Source of the DNA: Xanthostigma xanthostigma
Taxonomy: Eukaryota; Arthropoda; Insecta; Raphidioptera; Raphidiidae
Direction of reading: 5' to 3'
Assembly: GCA_963575645.1 (NCBI GenBank)
Contig: OY754467.1
Location: forward strand, 22,217,001-22,281,000
Length of the DNA: 64,000 nucleotides
In this document: piece after piece, positions 23,839 to 33,309 of the stretch
Numbering within the stretch: position 1 is the first letter of the stretch
How the letters are laid out: each line of letters starts with the position of its first letter
The notes under the pieces: model-generated
The model's database searches: none
Told to the model about the DNA's origin: nothing
Seen by the model: only the letters and a program-made list of their open reading frames with translations
Program-made: the position numbers and the translations under genes

Positions 23839-24429
23839 ATATATGAGGAGTATTAAGTGAGAAAATTTTTTTTTATTGTATTGGAGTACGGAACCAAACT
23901 GATTTTGAATTAAACGAAACAGTTTAAAAATGTGTGATGCCATGGCTTGAAAGTACTGAATAATCGAGAGTCGCATAATAGTAGAAAAATAAACTGCTCA
24001 ATGAGTTGACATCACCGGCACCAACCATCACGGTCTACTAACTACAGTTCATATATTTAATACATTATCTGGTGGATAATTTTATTTGAGAAGTAAATAT
24101 TTTGATTAGCTGTTATGAAATTTGGGTAGCAACAAAAATCAGGCGTAAAGTCATTTGGTCAGCATACAAAGATTTTGTTTGCAATAAATACAAATATAAA
24201 TAAATAAAAATCGGGTTGCAACCCATGTTCTGCAAAGAATGTTAATAAGGGTTAGTATACTTTAACCATGAGTGGGCAGCAAAATAATTACTTGGTCAGC
24301 AAGATTTCAAAATTAGTCAGTAGAGAAAACATGTCTGTATATGCAGTTTATCTCATTGGTATAGGTACATATTTAAAATATGGTTAACAATATAAACAAC
24401 TGGATTGCATTTTTATTGCGAGGTCGCGA
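23839..24429. other. No feature recognised
   Basis: AT-rich sequence without definable structure. Confidence 0.4.
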
Positions 24430-24600
24430 TCGTGTCGATGTGATGGCGTTTTTTGCGCATTGAAAAGGGGAAGGCGCTTAGGGGGAATTCTTTAAAAAAA
24501 CAATTAAGGGGTCGTGTCGCTGTGCTGGAGTTTTTTTGCGCAGTGAAAAGGGGAAGGTGGTTGGGGAGAATTCTTTAAAAAACTACTACGGGGCCGTGTA
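24430..24600 (+). repeat. 83-bp minisatellite, second locus, about two units
   Basis: The unit GTGTCGATGTGATGGCG, TTTTTTGCGCA-TGAAAAGGGG, GGGGGAATTCTTTAAAAAAA, CAATTAAGGGG repeats once more after about 83 bp. It matches the array at 11771-12075. Finding the same unit in two separate places suggests an internal satellite of a mobile element or a dispersed satellite seed. Confidence 0.8.
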
Positions 24601-26034
24601 TGCAAAGTGAGATAGTAATACAGTAATTCTACACTAGTTGCTAGGACGTGTATAGGTATGTGATTTATGATTGGTTAGATTCAAAAAATGACAGTGAAAG
24701 ACGAAAAGTAGTTCCATTTTTGTATGTATTTTTTAGGAAATTTGTAAATAATCCGCAAATTTTTTTATGGTACGTCAAAATTTAGCGTTTTCTGTGACTT
24801 AAAAAAAAGCGATTACATTTTCCTGCTCTCAAAAACATGAATACTTGGCTAACCCATTAAATAATATCCATTTTATTTTACCCTAATCTACCTCAATCAA
24901 AGAGAATATCAGTTGCAACGAACGCACTTCGACTCTAAGTACCTATATATTGAAATTTAAGAATTTGTATCTCCGTAAATAATTAACTCCATTGTGTTTG
25001 TGGCAACGGTTTCTAATAGAGAACAGTCATGCATTCATTGTTTATTAATGTTTTTTCCAGTCTCATTGTGTTTTACGCATTTAAATATTCCAGCTTCCCT
25101 GGATGATCCGGAGACCCAGTATAAACACATTTCCACGCGATGACGTCATCACAAGGATAAAAGGGGCAAGAGGGTAGTTGAGATACGACGTCACGTATTT
25201 GTGGAAGTATTATGTTCGTTCATCTTTGTGTTACTACTTGCTGCACAGTAGGTACATAAGATAAGATGCATACTAAGAAGACAGACATGGATCTTGCATC
25301 GTTTTTTTTTTCTATCCCGGCGTTACCTCTTTGTATGGGATATGCGGTTGTTTTTATTACTATTGTGTGTGCAGTTCATTTACATATGGGTTCCGAGCTT
25401 ACTTTCGTTTAAAAAAAAAATACGTGTGGCACTCGGGGTCTGCCGCGGTAAAGCTATTGCATATTCTTTTTAGGTCTTTAAGTTTTTCTTCTCTATAAAA
25501 CGAAAATAGCTAGGTATAAATAGTATAATTACACACCAAAACAATTATTCATTAAAAAAATTTAAAAAAAAGAACGATATTAAGAGTTTGATCATAGAAT
25601 TTCGCGCGATGTACATTTATATAGATATAATATCATATATAGGTACTTTCTCTGCACATAACCTAAATAATTTAGGTTATTTTTATAGCAGTATTATATA
25701 TAAATTCATTTATACACAAATAAAGATAGAACCAGTTATGAGCAGTTATGCAGTTATGAGCACACAAACACAGTGCCGAAGTCTGCCGAACTGAAACGAC
25801 GTTAGACGATGCAGGGCTTTCAACTCCGCACCGCTGTGCCGGTCGGAGTGGGGGGTGTTAGGTTTTTTTTCGTTACGGAATGGGTTGTTACGGAATTTCT
25901 TGATTCGGTCGCCGCGCTCAAAGCCTGCGATAGAAGCTATGCAATAGCTTAAAAAAGATGGTAAAAATGTATTTACAATGCTTGTAGTCTCACGCCACCG
26001 TAAAGTTCAATTCAGCGCACATTCTTTGTTATCT
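24601..26034. other. Mostly featureless; possible promoter-like block near 25.14 kb
   Basis: No coding domain is seen. The palindromic CRE-like word GATGACGTCATC (25139-25150) is followed within 7 bp by ATAAAAGG (25157-25164), and GACGTCACG lies at about 25188. The small frame at 25588-25794 is not recognisable. The block at 25805-25930 is less AT-rich than its surroundings. Confidence 0.35.
25139..25196 (+). promoter_or_regulatory. CRE-like sites beside a TATA-like box
   Basis: A perfect 12-bp palindrome containing TGACGTCA, a TATA-like ATAAAAGG seven bases downstream and a second GACGTCACG occur within 60 bp. This is a plausible core-promoter arrangement, but no transcript or downstream coding exon supports it, and chance is possible. 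Confidence 0.2.
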
Positions 26035-26076
26035 TATATTTTACCATTCCAACCCACAAGTGGGGAATGGTACTAG
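26035..26076 (+). repeat. Q-family repeat, left part, interrupted by a LINE
   Basis: TTTTACCATTCCAACCCACA, then AGTGGGGAATGGTACTAG; the family continues at 26751 with TTTAGGTTAAAAATAG. The uninterrupted order can be read at 61845-61920. Confidence 0.7.
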
Positions 26077-26735
26077 ATTAGATTAGATTAGATTTATTTG
26101 GGGTGATAAGACATTCTGTATATCTCACAAACACTGCGACCTAGAAGATCTTTTGTGCATCCCCTAATAGTATTATTCCCAGTCTGGTAGAATGCTTTTT
26201 GTGAACCTTATTACCTTACTGGGGGCTGCTCTCCATATATCCTCAGGCTTTGGAAAGGGCCTGTTAAGATATAGCAGCCTTTTGGAGAAAACTGCTTCAC
26301 ATTCACAAAGAATGTGTTCAGCAGTTTCTTTTGCTTCTTTACAGAAGCGACAGTTATCATCTGGGGCTTTACCCATTTTTGAGAGATGGTATCTCAGAGG
26401 GCAGTGGCCTGTAAGGAGTCCTGTCATTATTCTCAGATCTGATTTGCTGAGCATAAGGAGTTCTTTAGTCCTTTTGATATTATGCGAGATAAATCTCTTT
26501 GATTGTCTTAGTCCTAGAGTAGACTTCCAACGGGAGGCCTTCTTTTCGTCCTCCCATTTGCAAACCTCTAGCTTAACATGGCTCTTAGAATAGCCACAGA
26601 AAGGTTCAGGGCCTATAAAAGTTTTAGTTCCTCCTTCTTTAGCGAGGGAGTCTACTATCTCATTGCCTTCGATGCCTGTATGCCCCGGGACCCACATTAG
26701 GGTTACTCTGTTGTATACACCCAGTTTATCAACAG
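26077..26735 (-). mobile_element. 5'-truncated LINE insertion with target-site duplication
   Basis: The insertion is bounded by direct repeats GGGGAATGGTACTAG at 26062-26076 and 26736-26750. The 3' end (left side, minus strand) is AAATAAATCTAATCTAATCT, a pentamer/hexamer-like repeat and not poly(A). The body encodes the RNase H end of an ORF2. It is inserted into a Q-family repeat, so the LINE is the younger of the two. Short length, 5' truncation and target duplication are the standard signature of target-primed reverse transcription. Confidence 0.85.
26173..26730 (-). pseudogene. LINE ORF2 C-terminus: RNase H tail and CCHC motif
   Basis: An uninterrupted 186-codon frame begins DKLGVYNRVTLMWVPGHTGI, followed by EGNEIVDSLAKEGG. 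The VPGH.GI.GNE..D.LAK signature is the C-terminal half of a LINE RNase H domain; the final catalytic Asp and conserved His are visible. Further on, CRFCKEAKETAEHILCEC gives a CX2CX8HX2C zinc-knuckle-like motif, typical of the C-terminus of Jockey/R1/I-type ORF2. It ends FTKSILPDWE then stop at 26173. Endonuclease and reverse transcriptase are absent through 5' truncation, so it is not functional, but the frame is intact and so fairly young. The plus-strand frame at 26192-26593 is its shadow. Confidence 0.88.
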
Positions 26736-26750
26736 GGGGAATGGTACTAG

Positions 26751-27691
26751 TTTAGGTTAAAAATAGTTATAGTATGTCCTCTTGATCACTAAAAATTCAA
26801 ACCTTTCGCTTTATCCACAACAAAGCTACACAGAAGTCAAAAGTGCCGTGAGTCGTTTCGAAAAAAGAATAGCACGGCAGTGCTCGACTTGGGGGGGGCA
26901 CTACCGTGCCCCCTGATGTTCAAAATCGAAAATCATTGTCAAATCAAATTTTTTGACAATCTTTTTTGTAACCCAGCATCAGAGTCAGAGAACTCCTTCA
27001 GCCAACAAATCTATTTCCTACGCCTTCAACGAACGGAATGACACCGATATCGTACAGGAACCACAGGAATAGTTGTTCTTTCAATTGTATCTCGTTAAGT
27101 CTGGACAATTAATGTACACGAAGTGAAAGTCTTTATTCATACAAACAACTAGTAACCTGATGCGTTCGTTATTTAAAATGAACGAAATACAAAGAGTTCT
27201 TCGCAACGGTCTCGCTTACCGTTCTTTATAATTAATTATTAATGTAATCTAGTTAACAAAGTTAACTGGTTTTTCAACTAGTTAACGTGCTACAGTTGAC
27301 ACTTTCGTTTTGTTCACGTTAAAATCGTCAACGATCCATCAATAGTAACATTTAGAAAATCTAGGCTTATTTCGGGCAATCACAGAAAAACTCTACAATA
27401 AAAGTAATCCTATGCTATTATGCAACATCTGACTCTGCCGAAATTTGAACCCAATAGATTACATATCTGGTGCTGTACTAGCAGTATAGGGCCTGTAAAT
27501 GTTCAGTTGGGATATACTTCCCAGAATAATAATCTTGAATTTTCTACAATAATTTGAATAATAGGTAATCTACAACATTGAAAAAAAATCCTTAAATAAT
27601 ACAGGTAAAATCAAGGGATAATAAATAATAAGAATAAATAATTAAATAATAAAAATTTTGAAAAGAAGTTTGGACCTGCAGGTCATTCCTG
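26751..27691. other. Remainder of the Q repeat, then unremarkable sequence
   Basis: The first 60 bp continue the Q-family repeat. A short GC-rich hairpin, GGGGGCACTACCGTGCCCCC, lies at about 26895. There is no coding signal. Confidence 0.4.
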
Positions 27692-28252
27692 AAACTTCCC
27701 GCTGTTTTCGAGTTCAAAACGCTCAAAAATATATAAAATATAGCTAGAAGTTAATTTTTTAGCTCTTCGTACGAATTTTTCGTTCACGATATCTCGTGAA
27801 CAAATGAATCAATTTTGATGTGCTTTGCGGAAATCGACGCAGTTTCTTAAGGAGAAGAGCTGATTAGATTTTAGGGTTAATCGGTTTAGTAGTTTAAAAA
27901 AATATTCTAAAAAAAACAAATTTCTAAAAACTTTGGAAACTTGTATTTTTGAGATTTCTCAAAATTGAATGAGCCGAATCATTCCAAGTTTTCAAGAAAT
28001 CTAAGTTCACCAAGGTCACGTCAGAAGCCGTAAACCGCGTTTCAATCGGACACTCCGTTCAAAAGATACAAGAGGTTTACATACACACACACACACACAG
28101 CCCTACGGACGTCATCGCCAAAATAGTCAGAATAGCTTCCTAGGACCTCTAAACGTCAAGATTTGGCGTAAACTCGATTTTGAAAAATCGGGGTAAAAAC
28201 AATAGCTTAACGATTATTTTTTTTAAATTGATTTTTTTTATAGCGGGACGTT
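27692..28252 (+). mobile_element. S-family MITE, copy 3
   Basis: Begins AAACTTCCCGCTGTTTTCGA and ends ATAGCGGGACGTT. Internal blocks TTTCGTTCACGATATCTCGT, GGTTTAGTAGTTTAAAAA and GCGTTTCAATCGGACACTCC are shared with 9365-10131, and inverted with 7844-8312. It includes a CA repeat of about 16 bp near 28085. It is the most compact of the three copies. Confidence 0.75.
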
Positions 28253-28734
28253 AAAAAAATACATTTTTCCTGATGAAATATTCCTCAAATATTTTACTTC
28301 CTACTATATGCTGCTTACTAAGTAAGTGCTTGACAAAAAACAGGATTACAGCTTGTAATCTGACAACTGGTTAAAAAAGTTATTTTTGTAGTATAGCGAT
28401 ATTTCCTAGGAATGAACAGGGAAATGTCCGTATATATAGTCACTGTTTATTGTTATTTTATCTCTGTGTACAGTTGAATGTTTACAACTATACATAATGT
28501 ATTATCTAGAACGTGAACAATAGATGAGTGACACGAGATATTTACAAACAGATCAAGTAGAACAAGTCGTGTGAACTATGGGAAGATGTTTGCAACTAAT
28601 GACCCGTATCGTGATTGTGTCAGTTCAGTGAAACTCGCGAAAAACAGAAAATGTACTCAAAATACAGTCTTCAACGTAATTTCTTTTACCTACATAAAAT
28701 TTACTTCTTTTTTCGATTGTAATACATATGTTAC
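28253..28734. other. No feature recognised
   Basis: AT-rich spacer. The frame entering from 28571 runs into the downstream minisatellite and is not a gene. Confidence 0.4.
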
Positions 28735-28960
28735 GGCTAGAACCCGAAGTTTTAACCGGTTAGAACTAGGTGTAGCCACTTACTCCTGGTTAAATCTAGT
28801 ATTAGCCGATTGTTTTCGAGTAAAACTAGGTCTAGCTGGTATTATCCCGGCTAGAACTAGGTCCAACCAAACCCTAGTGGCTGATACTAGGTCTAGCCGA
28901 TATCATGCCGGCTAAAACTAGATCCAACCAAACTCTGGTGGATAAAACTAGATGCAAACA
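28735..28960 (+). repeat. CTAG-rich minisatellite, unit about 60 bp
   Basis: Variants of GGCTAGAACTAGGTC, AACCAAACCCTAGTGG and CTGATACTAGGTCTAGCCGA recur about three times with divergence. The clearest pair is 28855-28910 against 28912-28960. The motif is rich in CTAG and AACTAGG words. Confidence 0.6.
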
Positions 28961-29044
28961 AGTTCAAACGTGTAACAGGCGAATTGTTCTAATAAATAAC
29001 TAATTGTGTTGATTTATAAAAATGTGATTGATAATAATAATAAT

Positions 29045-29345
29045 ATTCTTTAAAATAAATAAAATTATCGACCAATTTTTCAGACAAAATATTAACAAAA
29101 AATATAATTAATACATTAACGTTTCGATCCGGATTTGGATCTTCTTCAGAACGGATCTAAAAAATATAAAAAATAATTAATATTTAATTTCTAATTCTCT
29201 TTATATAAAATTCTTTCAAAATAATTAATTAGTATCAAAATATTGAAAAAATATTTTTTGTTAATATATTGTCTGAAAAATTGGCCGATAATTTTATTTA
29301 TTGAAGAGTTCTAATCAGACGTTAATCAAGGATTTGTATATTCAA
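29045..29345 (-). mobile_element. Snap-back element with hammerhead-like core
   Basis: The left end AAATAAAATTATCGACCAAT, then TTTTCAGACAAAATATTAAC, is the inverse of the right end GTTAATATATTGTCTGAAAA, then ATTGGCCGATAATTTTATTT. The loop holds, on the minus strand, TTCTGAAGAAGATCCAAATC followed by CGGATCGAAACGTTAA. GATCC/GGATC forms a perfect 5-bp stem between CTGAAGA and GAAAC. This is the order of a hammerhead core (CUGANGA - stem II - GAAA) with one extra A. Related copies are at 49505-50360 and 55140-55405. Hammerhead motifs are known in Penelope-like retroelements; whether this is one is an inference. Confidence 0.65.
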
Positions 29346-29754
29346 AGTTATAAAAGATACAATTATTTTCTGTTGTTAAAAAAATGGTGCTGTAAAAGTC
29401 AATAATTAAAATAAATTCGTTGAATTTTATTTTCTCTACGTTTCTTATTATTAGGTGTTTTGTAATTGTAAAAAATAACTCTAATAATTTAGAGTGATGA
29501 TGATCCTGTTTGAAATATAGAAAATCCTTGCGTTTATCTGCATTTTTATAAGCTTTTATTTAGTTTAACCTGTCACGGTGTCTGTTTGTCTGAACTCAAA
29601 TCTTGCAAGTTAAATTTGATCTACTTCCCAGTTTCCGATTGAGCTGAAATTTTGCATACGTATGTAGTTTCGATGACAATACAATATTATAACAACTAAC
29701 TGAGTAGCCCGGCTTTCATCCGGTTGCAAATCGCACTTTTAATAAAGTACACTT
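29346..29754. other. Mostly unremarkable; possible retroelement tail at 29585-29690
   Basis: CTGTTTGTCTGAACTCAAAT and CAGTTTCCGATTGAGCTGAA recall 3' tails of insect non-LTR repeats. No second copy is available in the window. Confidence 0.3.
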
Positions 29755-30043
29755 AAAGCTTAAAAATAAAATTAATTGTAAAAAAACATTTTTAAAAACA
29801 AGTTTTTATTTAAATGGAGTAAAAAGATGAAAATAAACATTAAATTAAATCAAACCTAATCATTCATTACATAATACAATTTATATGATACGTATAAAAG
29901 CTTATCGTAAGATCTTCCTGTATGAATAAACAAGAAAACAATAATATGTAACTTGATTTTGATACAAGTAATTCTGAGAAAAAATGTATCTGATTCATAA
30001 AATAAATTTGCACAAGAAAATTTTGCGACAAGCTTTTATATCA
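29755..30043 (+). repeat. Partial copy of the hairpin MITE nested at 49.65-50.0 kb
   Basis: TTTTTAAAAACAAGTTTTTA and TTTAAATGGAGTAAAAAG at the left, and GCGACAAGCTTTTATATCAT at the right, match the corresponding ends at 49670-49700 and 49905-49925. The interior is diverged. Confidence 0.5.
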
Positions 30044-30044
30044 T

Positions 30045-30623
30045 ACTAGCCGCTACCCGCGGCTACGCCCGCGATTGAGATGGAAATCGACTTTTGACAT
30101 GCATATCAGGGGTTGAGGTATTGCACATATTTTGACAAACAATTTTCTTATTTTTCGTAAAAAATTTTTATTTTTTTTTAATAAAAAGTATCCTATGTTA
30201 CTTCTAATACCTTCAAGAGTGTATGTGCAAAGTTTCATGATGATCGGTTAAGTAGTTTTTGCGTGAAAGCGTAACAAACAAACTTACATTCGCATTTATA
30301 ATATTTCGTTTTCATAAAATTTGTAAGTCCGGTCCTGTCGGGCCGATTTTAATGAAATTTTAATAGCACATTTTAATCATTACTAAAGGGTTAAATTTCA
30401 ATTTTGAAACGATTCGGAGAAATTTTTCGGTATTTTTGGGCCCAAAAAATGTTTTCAACCCTTTCTTATTTTTCGTAAAAAATTTTTATTTTTTTTTAAT
30501 AAAAAGTATCCTATGTTACTTCTAATACCTTCAAGAGTGTATGTGCAAAGTTTCATGATGATCGGTTAAGTAGTTTTTGCGTGAAAGCGTAACAAACAAA
30601 CTTACATTCGCATTTATAATATT
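30045..30623 (+). repeat. Retroelement-derived repeat with exact 162-bp duplication
   Basis: The head ACTAGCCGCTACCCGCGGCT marks the common insect retroelement-derived repeat. A 162-bp segment (30144-30305) recurs without any difference at 30462-30623, ending AAACAAACTTACATTCGCAT then TTATAATATT. The 156 bp between them (GGTCCTGTCGGGCCGATTTT, TTTCGGTATTTTTGGGCC) is related to 57523-57660. The identity implies a recent local duplication or two insertions of nearly identical elements. Confidence 0.75.
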
Positions 30624-30764
30624 AATATGATAAATTGTATAATGTAATGAATGATTGGGTTTGAATAATATAAAGTTTAATTTCTTCTTTTTAGTGCAGT
30701 TAAATAAAAGCTTGTTTTTAAAAAAGTTTTTTTTGTCTTGTTCAGTAATTTCAAGGAATTTAAT

Positions 30765-31180
30765 TTTTTGACGTGATAACGTCTTATAAATTGATGAAAC
30801 ACCGGCTGCACGCACGAAAAAGAGTAACGTTCCGCAAGCGAGAGCGCGATATAAGCGATAGTCTCTCTCTTCTCGCATGACGTCAGAGAGTAGTGTGCGT
30901 TCAACATTTTTTTCGGCAGTTCCAGCGAAAGCTACATCTGACAGATGACCAGATAAATTATACGGTTTGTTAACAAATATATAATATATATACATTTTTT
31001 TAAATGTCTTTTATAATTGCTTAAAAATATGTATTTTGCTTTGGTTGATCAAATTATTAGTCGGTAAAAATATAGTTTGACAGCTACTAAAATTTAGGTT
31101 ATGTATTATTAAATATGATATTCGAGCGGAATACGTTATCACGTAAAACTATCGTCCGTAAACCGACTTTACAGAACCAA
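30765..31180 (+). mobile_element. HINE/Helentron-like element, copy A (short)
   Basis: Starts after a T-run with GACGTGATAACGTCTTATAA, then ACACCGGCTGCACGCACGAA. It ends GAATACGTTATCACGTAAAA, then CTATCGTCCGTAAACCGACT, TTACAGAACCAA and another T-run. The 12-mers ACGTGATAACGT and ACGTTATCACGT are inverted subterminal repeats, and GTCCGTAAA/TTTACAGA(C) forms a 3' hairpin. This layout (subterminal inverted repeats, 3' hairpin, insertion in T-rich sites) is that of Helentron-associated elements (HINE/DINE-1). Only about 416 bp, with the internal TAACG array reduced to one unit. The open frames at 30531-30995 merely read through it. Confidence 0.7.
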
Positions 31181-32316
31181 TTTTTTTTCAAACAAAACTG
31201 AAACACATTGAAGAAGTTGTCTAAAAAAAGTCTGTAATAAATCAATTGATGACCTCTGCTATAAATTAAGTCATGCAATTTAAATGTATCATTCACTCTC
31301 ACCGATCGCCAGCAACGATAGAATCATCACTATCAATATTCACTAGCAACCGTTCATTAATAATAAAAAACCTGTGCGCATTAGCTTCCGGTTGTCTATT
31401 TTTAATGAAGCGCGAGGTCGAAGTTTACGCGATGTTGATTGATCGCTTTGTTCACATAACATCAAACGATATCAAACATTGTCTGATGATTGGTGATGAT
31501 TCACGCGATATGTACCTACCTATAGAGCGCCGACTTTTAGCAAAGCCCACGGGTACACTCATTCGATGACTCGTTTACAAAAACTGACGTATTGCATAGT
31601 TTTAAAGTTGTTTGAATGATGAAACTATTAAAAATTAAATTTTATTTTTAATTTAAGTAAAATCGATATGTATTACTTTTAAATAACAATTGTCTCCTGA
31701 TTCCATTATAATTAGTGTAAGTGCTACAAGACTATGATGATGGCTCTACACTTCACATGTTTGTGGTCGGAGAACCTCGAGCACCCACGGAGTCGGCGCT
31801 CCTGCCTACGTATCTCCAACAACCTTCGGAACACTCAAAAGCTCGCTTCTCAATGTCGTCTATAGTGGCTGCTCAAAAATCGGTGTATACAAGGTTTCTC
31901 TTGTGAAATGTTTTTAGGATGGTAACGGACTATTTCTAGCTTGGACGTAACTATCTGGAATGAAATCAAATCTACGATCTTTAGGTTACGAGACAAGTAT
32001 TTTACTTCGCCGCCACCTCAGTTAATGTTCTGCAGTTGGTTTTTATAGTCAATTGTATACGTACATTGCGGCGTTACATGAATTAAATTTACTCGACCGT
32101 GCCAAAAGAAGTTTTATATAAAAAAATGTTTAATAACTACACACGTTTGCTACGTTTCTAGTTTTTCATGAATTTTTATAGAATGGTAGAGTCGACCCGT
32201 TACCTACACCATAAGAAGTTTTACTTCAAAAATAGGTCAAATTCGAGCTATTATCAGCCCCTCGCTTAGCAAGTTAAAATTGGCAGCATCAAAATGTCGT
32301 ATGACGGAACTATTGA
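31181..32316. other. No recognised gene or repeat
   Basis: Frames at 31273-31569 and 31721-31906 show no recognised domain and no splice-site context that would make them exons. ATAAGAAGTTTTACTTCAAA at about 32210 recurs at about 36475 and may be a short repeat end. Confidence 0.4.
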
Positions 32317-32535
32317 CATGAGAATTTAGGGTTATTTAAGGGCAAATTTAGTTCCCCATTTTTAATTTTGGGGCTCTTATACTTTAGGCAAAACCTGTGG
32401 AGCTGCTAGCTTTAGAAAAAGTTAGCAACGCCACAAAGCCTAATGATGAAAAGAATGGTTGAGATTTAGAGCTATTTAAATGCAAATTTTGTGTCCCATT
32501 TTTAAATTTAGGGCTCTTGTTCTTTTCGGCACAAT
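32317..32535 (+). repeat. Direct repeat of about 140-bp period, two units
   Basis: TTTAGGGTTATTTAAGGGCA, CCCATTTTTAATTTTGGGGC, TCTTATACTTTAGGCA (32324-32385) recur as TTTAGAGCTATTTAAATGCA, CCCATTTTTAAATTTAGGGC, TCTTGTTCTTTTCGGCA (32465-32530). Diverged; origin unknown. Confidence 0.6.
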
Positions 32536-33149
32536 CTTTGAAAAATGTCTATACGGTGGAATTGCGGGTCACATATGGTGGCGGAACGGGTCAAGCTCGC
32601 AGTGCCATAAGGCTCCACGTTGTCGCGAAGCCGTGGTATACTAATAAAATAATAATTATTTTTCATTAAAACGAACTATATATATATTATAATAATGAAT
32701 TTAATTTTAGTTTTGATCTATTTGATTTTCATATTATTTTTGCTATTCAATATTATTATATAATTTAAATTCTCAGAAATAAGCACAAGTGAATAATTAA
32801 ATCAAATCCTTCGACATTCTCAAGAGCTGGTAGAATTGCGGTTATTCTAGGAAGGCCCTAAATTTTATATAATGATGACATTGGTGATGACGTTGTCTGA
32901 CAAGACTATCAAACTCAAATAATCAAGAGGGAAACATTGACCTATAAAACACTCGAGGTAGGTGCTTTCAAAATAAAGTACAATTTGTGCATACCTTCGT
33001 ATAAAACAGCTGTTTTTCATAAGAAGAGAAACGTAATCGTGTTACCATTTTCATAGTAAATCATAGTCATAGCGCGTTTAACCGCCTGTCAATACAACGC
33101 AGTCTACAATTAGAACTGAAAATTTGAGTTTCAAAATGTTTGAAGGTCT
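32536..33149. other. No feature recognised
   Basis: AT-rich sequence. There is a slightly GC-richer patch at 32555-32640 (GGTGGCGGAACGGGTCAAGC). Confidence 0.4.
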
Positions 33150-33265
33150 AATTGCAAAGAGCTATTTTATAAAGCGTACGTGCAAAAAATACTGTATATA
33201 TTTCGTGCGTGATAATATTATTACTCATATGATTATTGAAACTCGCTAGCCCCCGTTTTATGTAA
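33150..33265 (+). repeat. Dispersed repeat, clearest copy
   Basis: AGCTATTTTATAAAGCGTAC, GTGCAAAAAATACTGTATAT, TTCGTGCGTGATAATATTAT, TACTCATATGATTATTGAAA. The same order is found at 2845-2950 and partly at 1405-1900. Non-coding; class unknown. Confidence 0.45.
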
Positions 33266-33309
33266 TATCATATTCGTAAAATCTCAGTCACCACGCACGA
33301 CATATACAC

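Noticed and set aside
25588-25794. 68-codon frame downstream of the CRE/TATA block as its gene
   Set aside because: It starts 400 bp away, is AT-driven and has no recognisable sequence.
26076-26096. TTAGATTAGATTAGATT run as telomeric repeat
   Set aside because: The insect telomere unit is TTAGG; this is the 3' tail of the LINE and has only a few units.
26192-26593. 133-codon plus-strand frame
   Set aside because: It is the antisense shadow of the LINE RNase H frame, which carries the recognisable domain.
30531-30995. 154-codon minus-strand frame
   Set aside because: It runs through a retroelement tail, unique sequence and HINE copy A without any domain; coding potential is not credible.
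31273-31906. Two plus-strand frames with fairly normal composition
   Set aside because: No domain was recognised, no shared reading across a credible intron, and no repeat evidence; too weak to list as genes.
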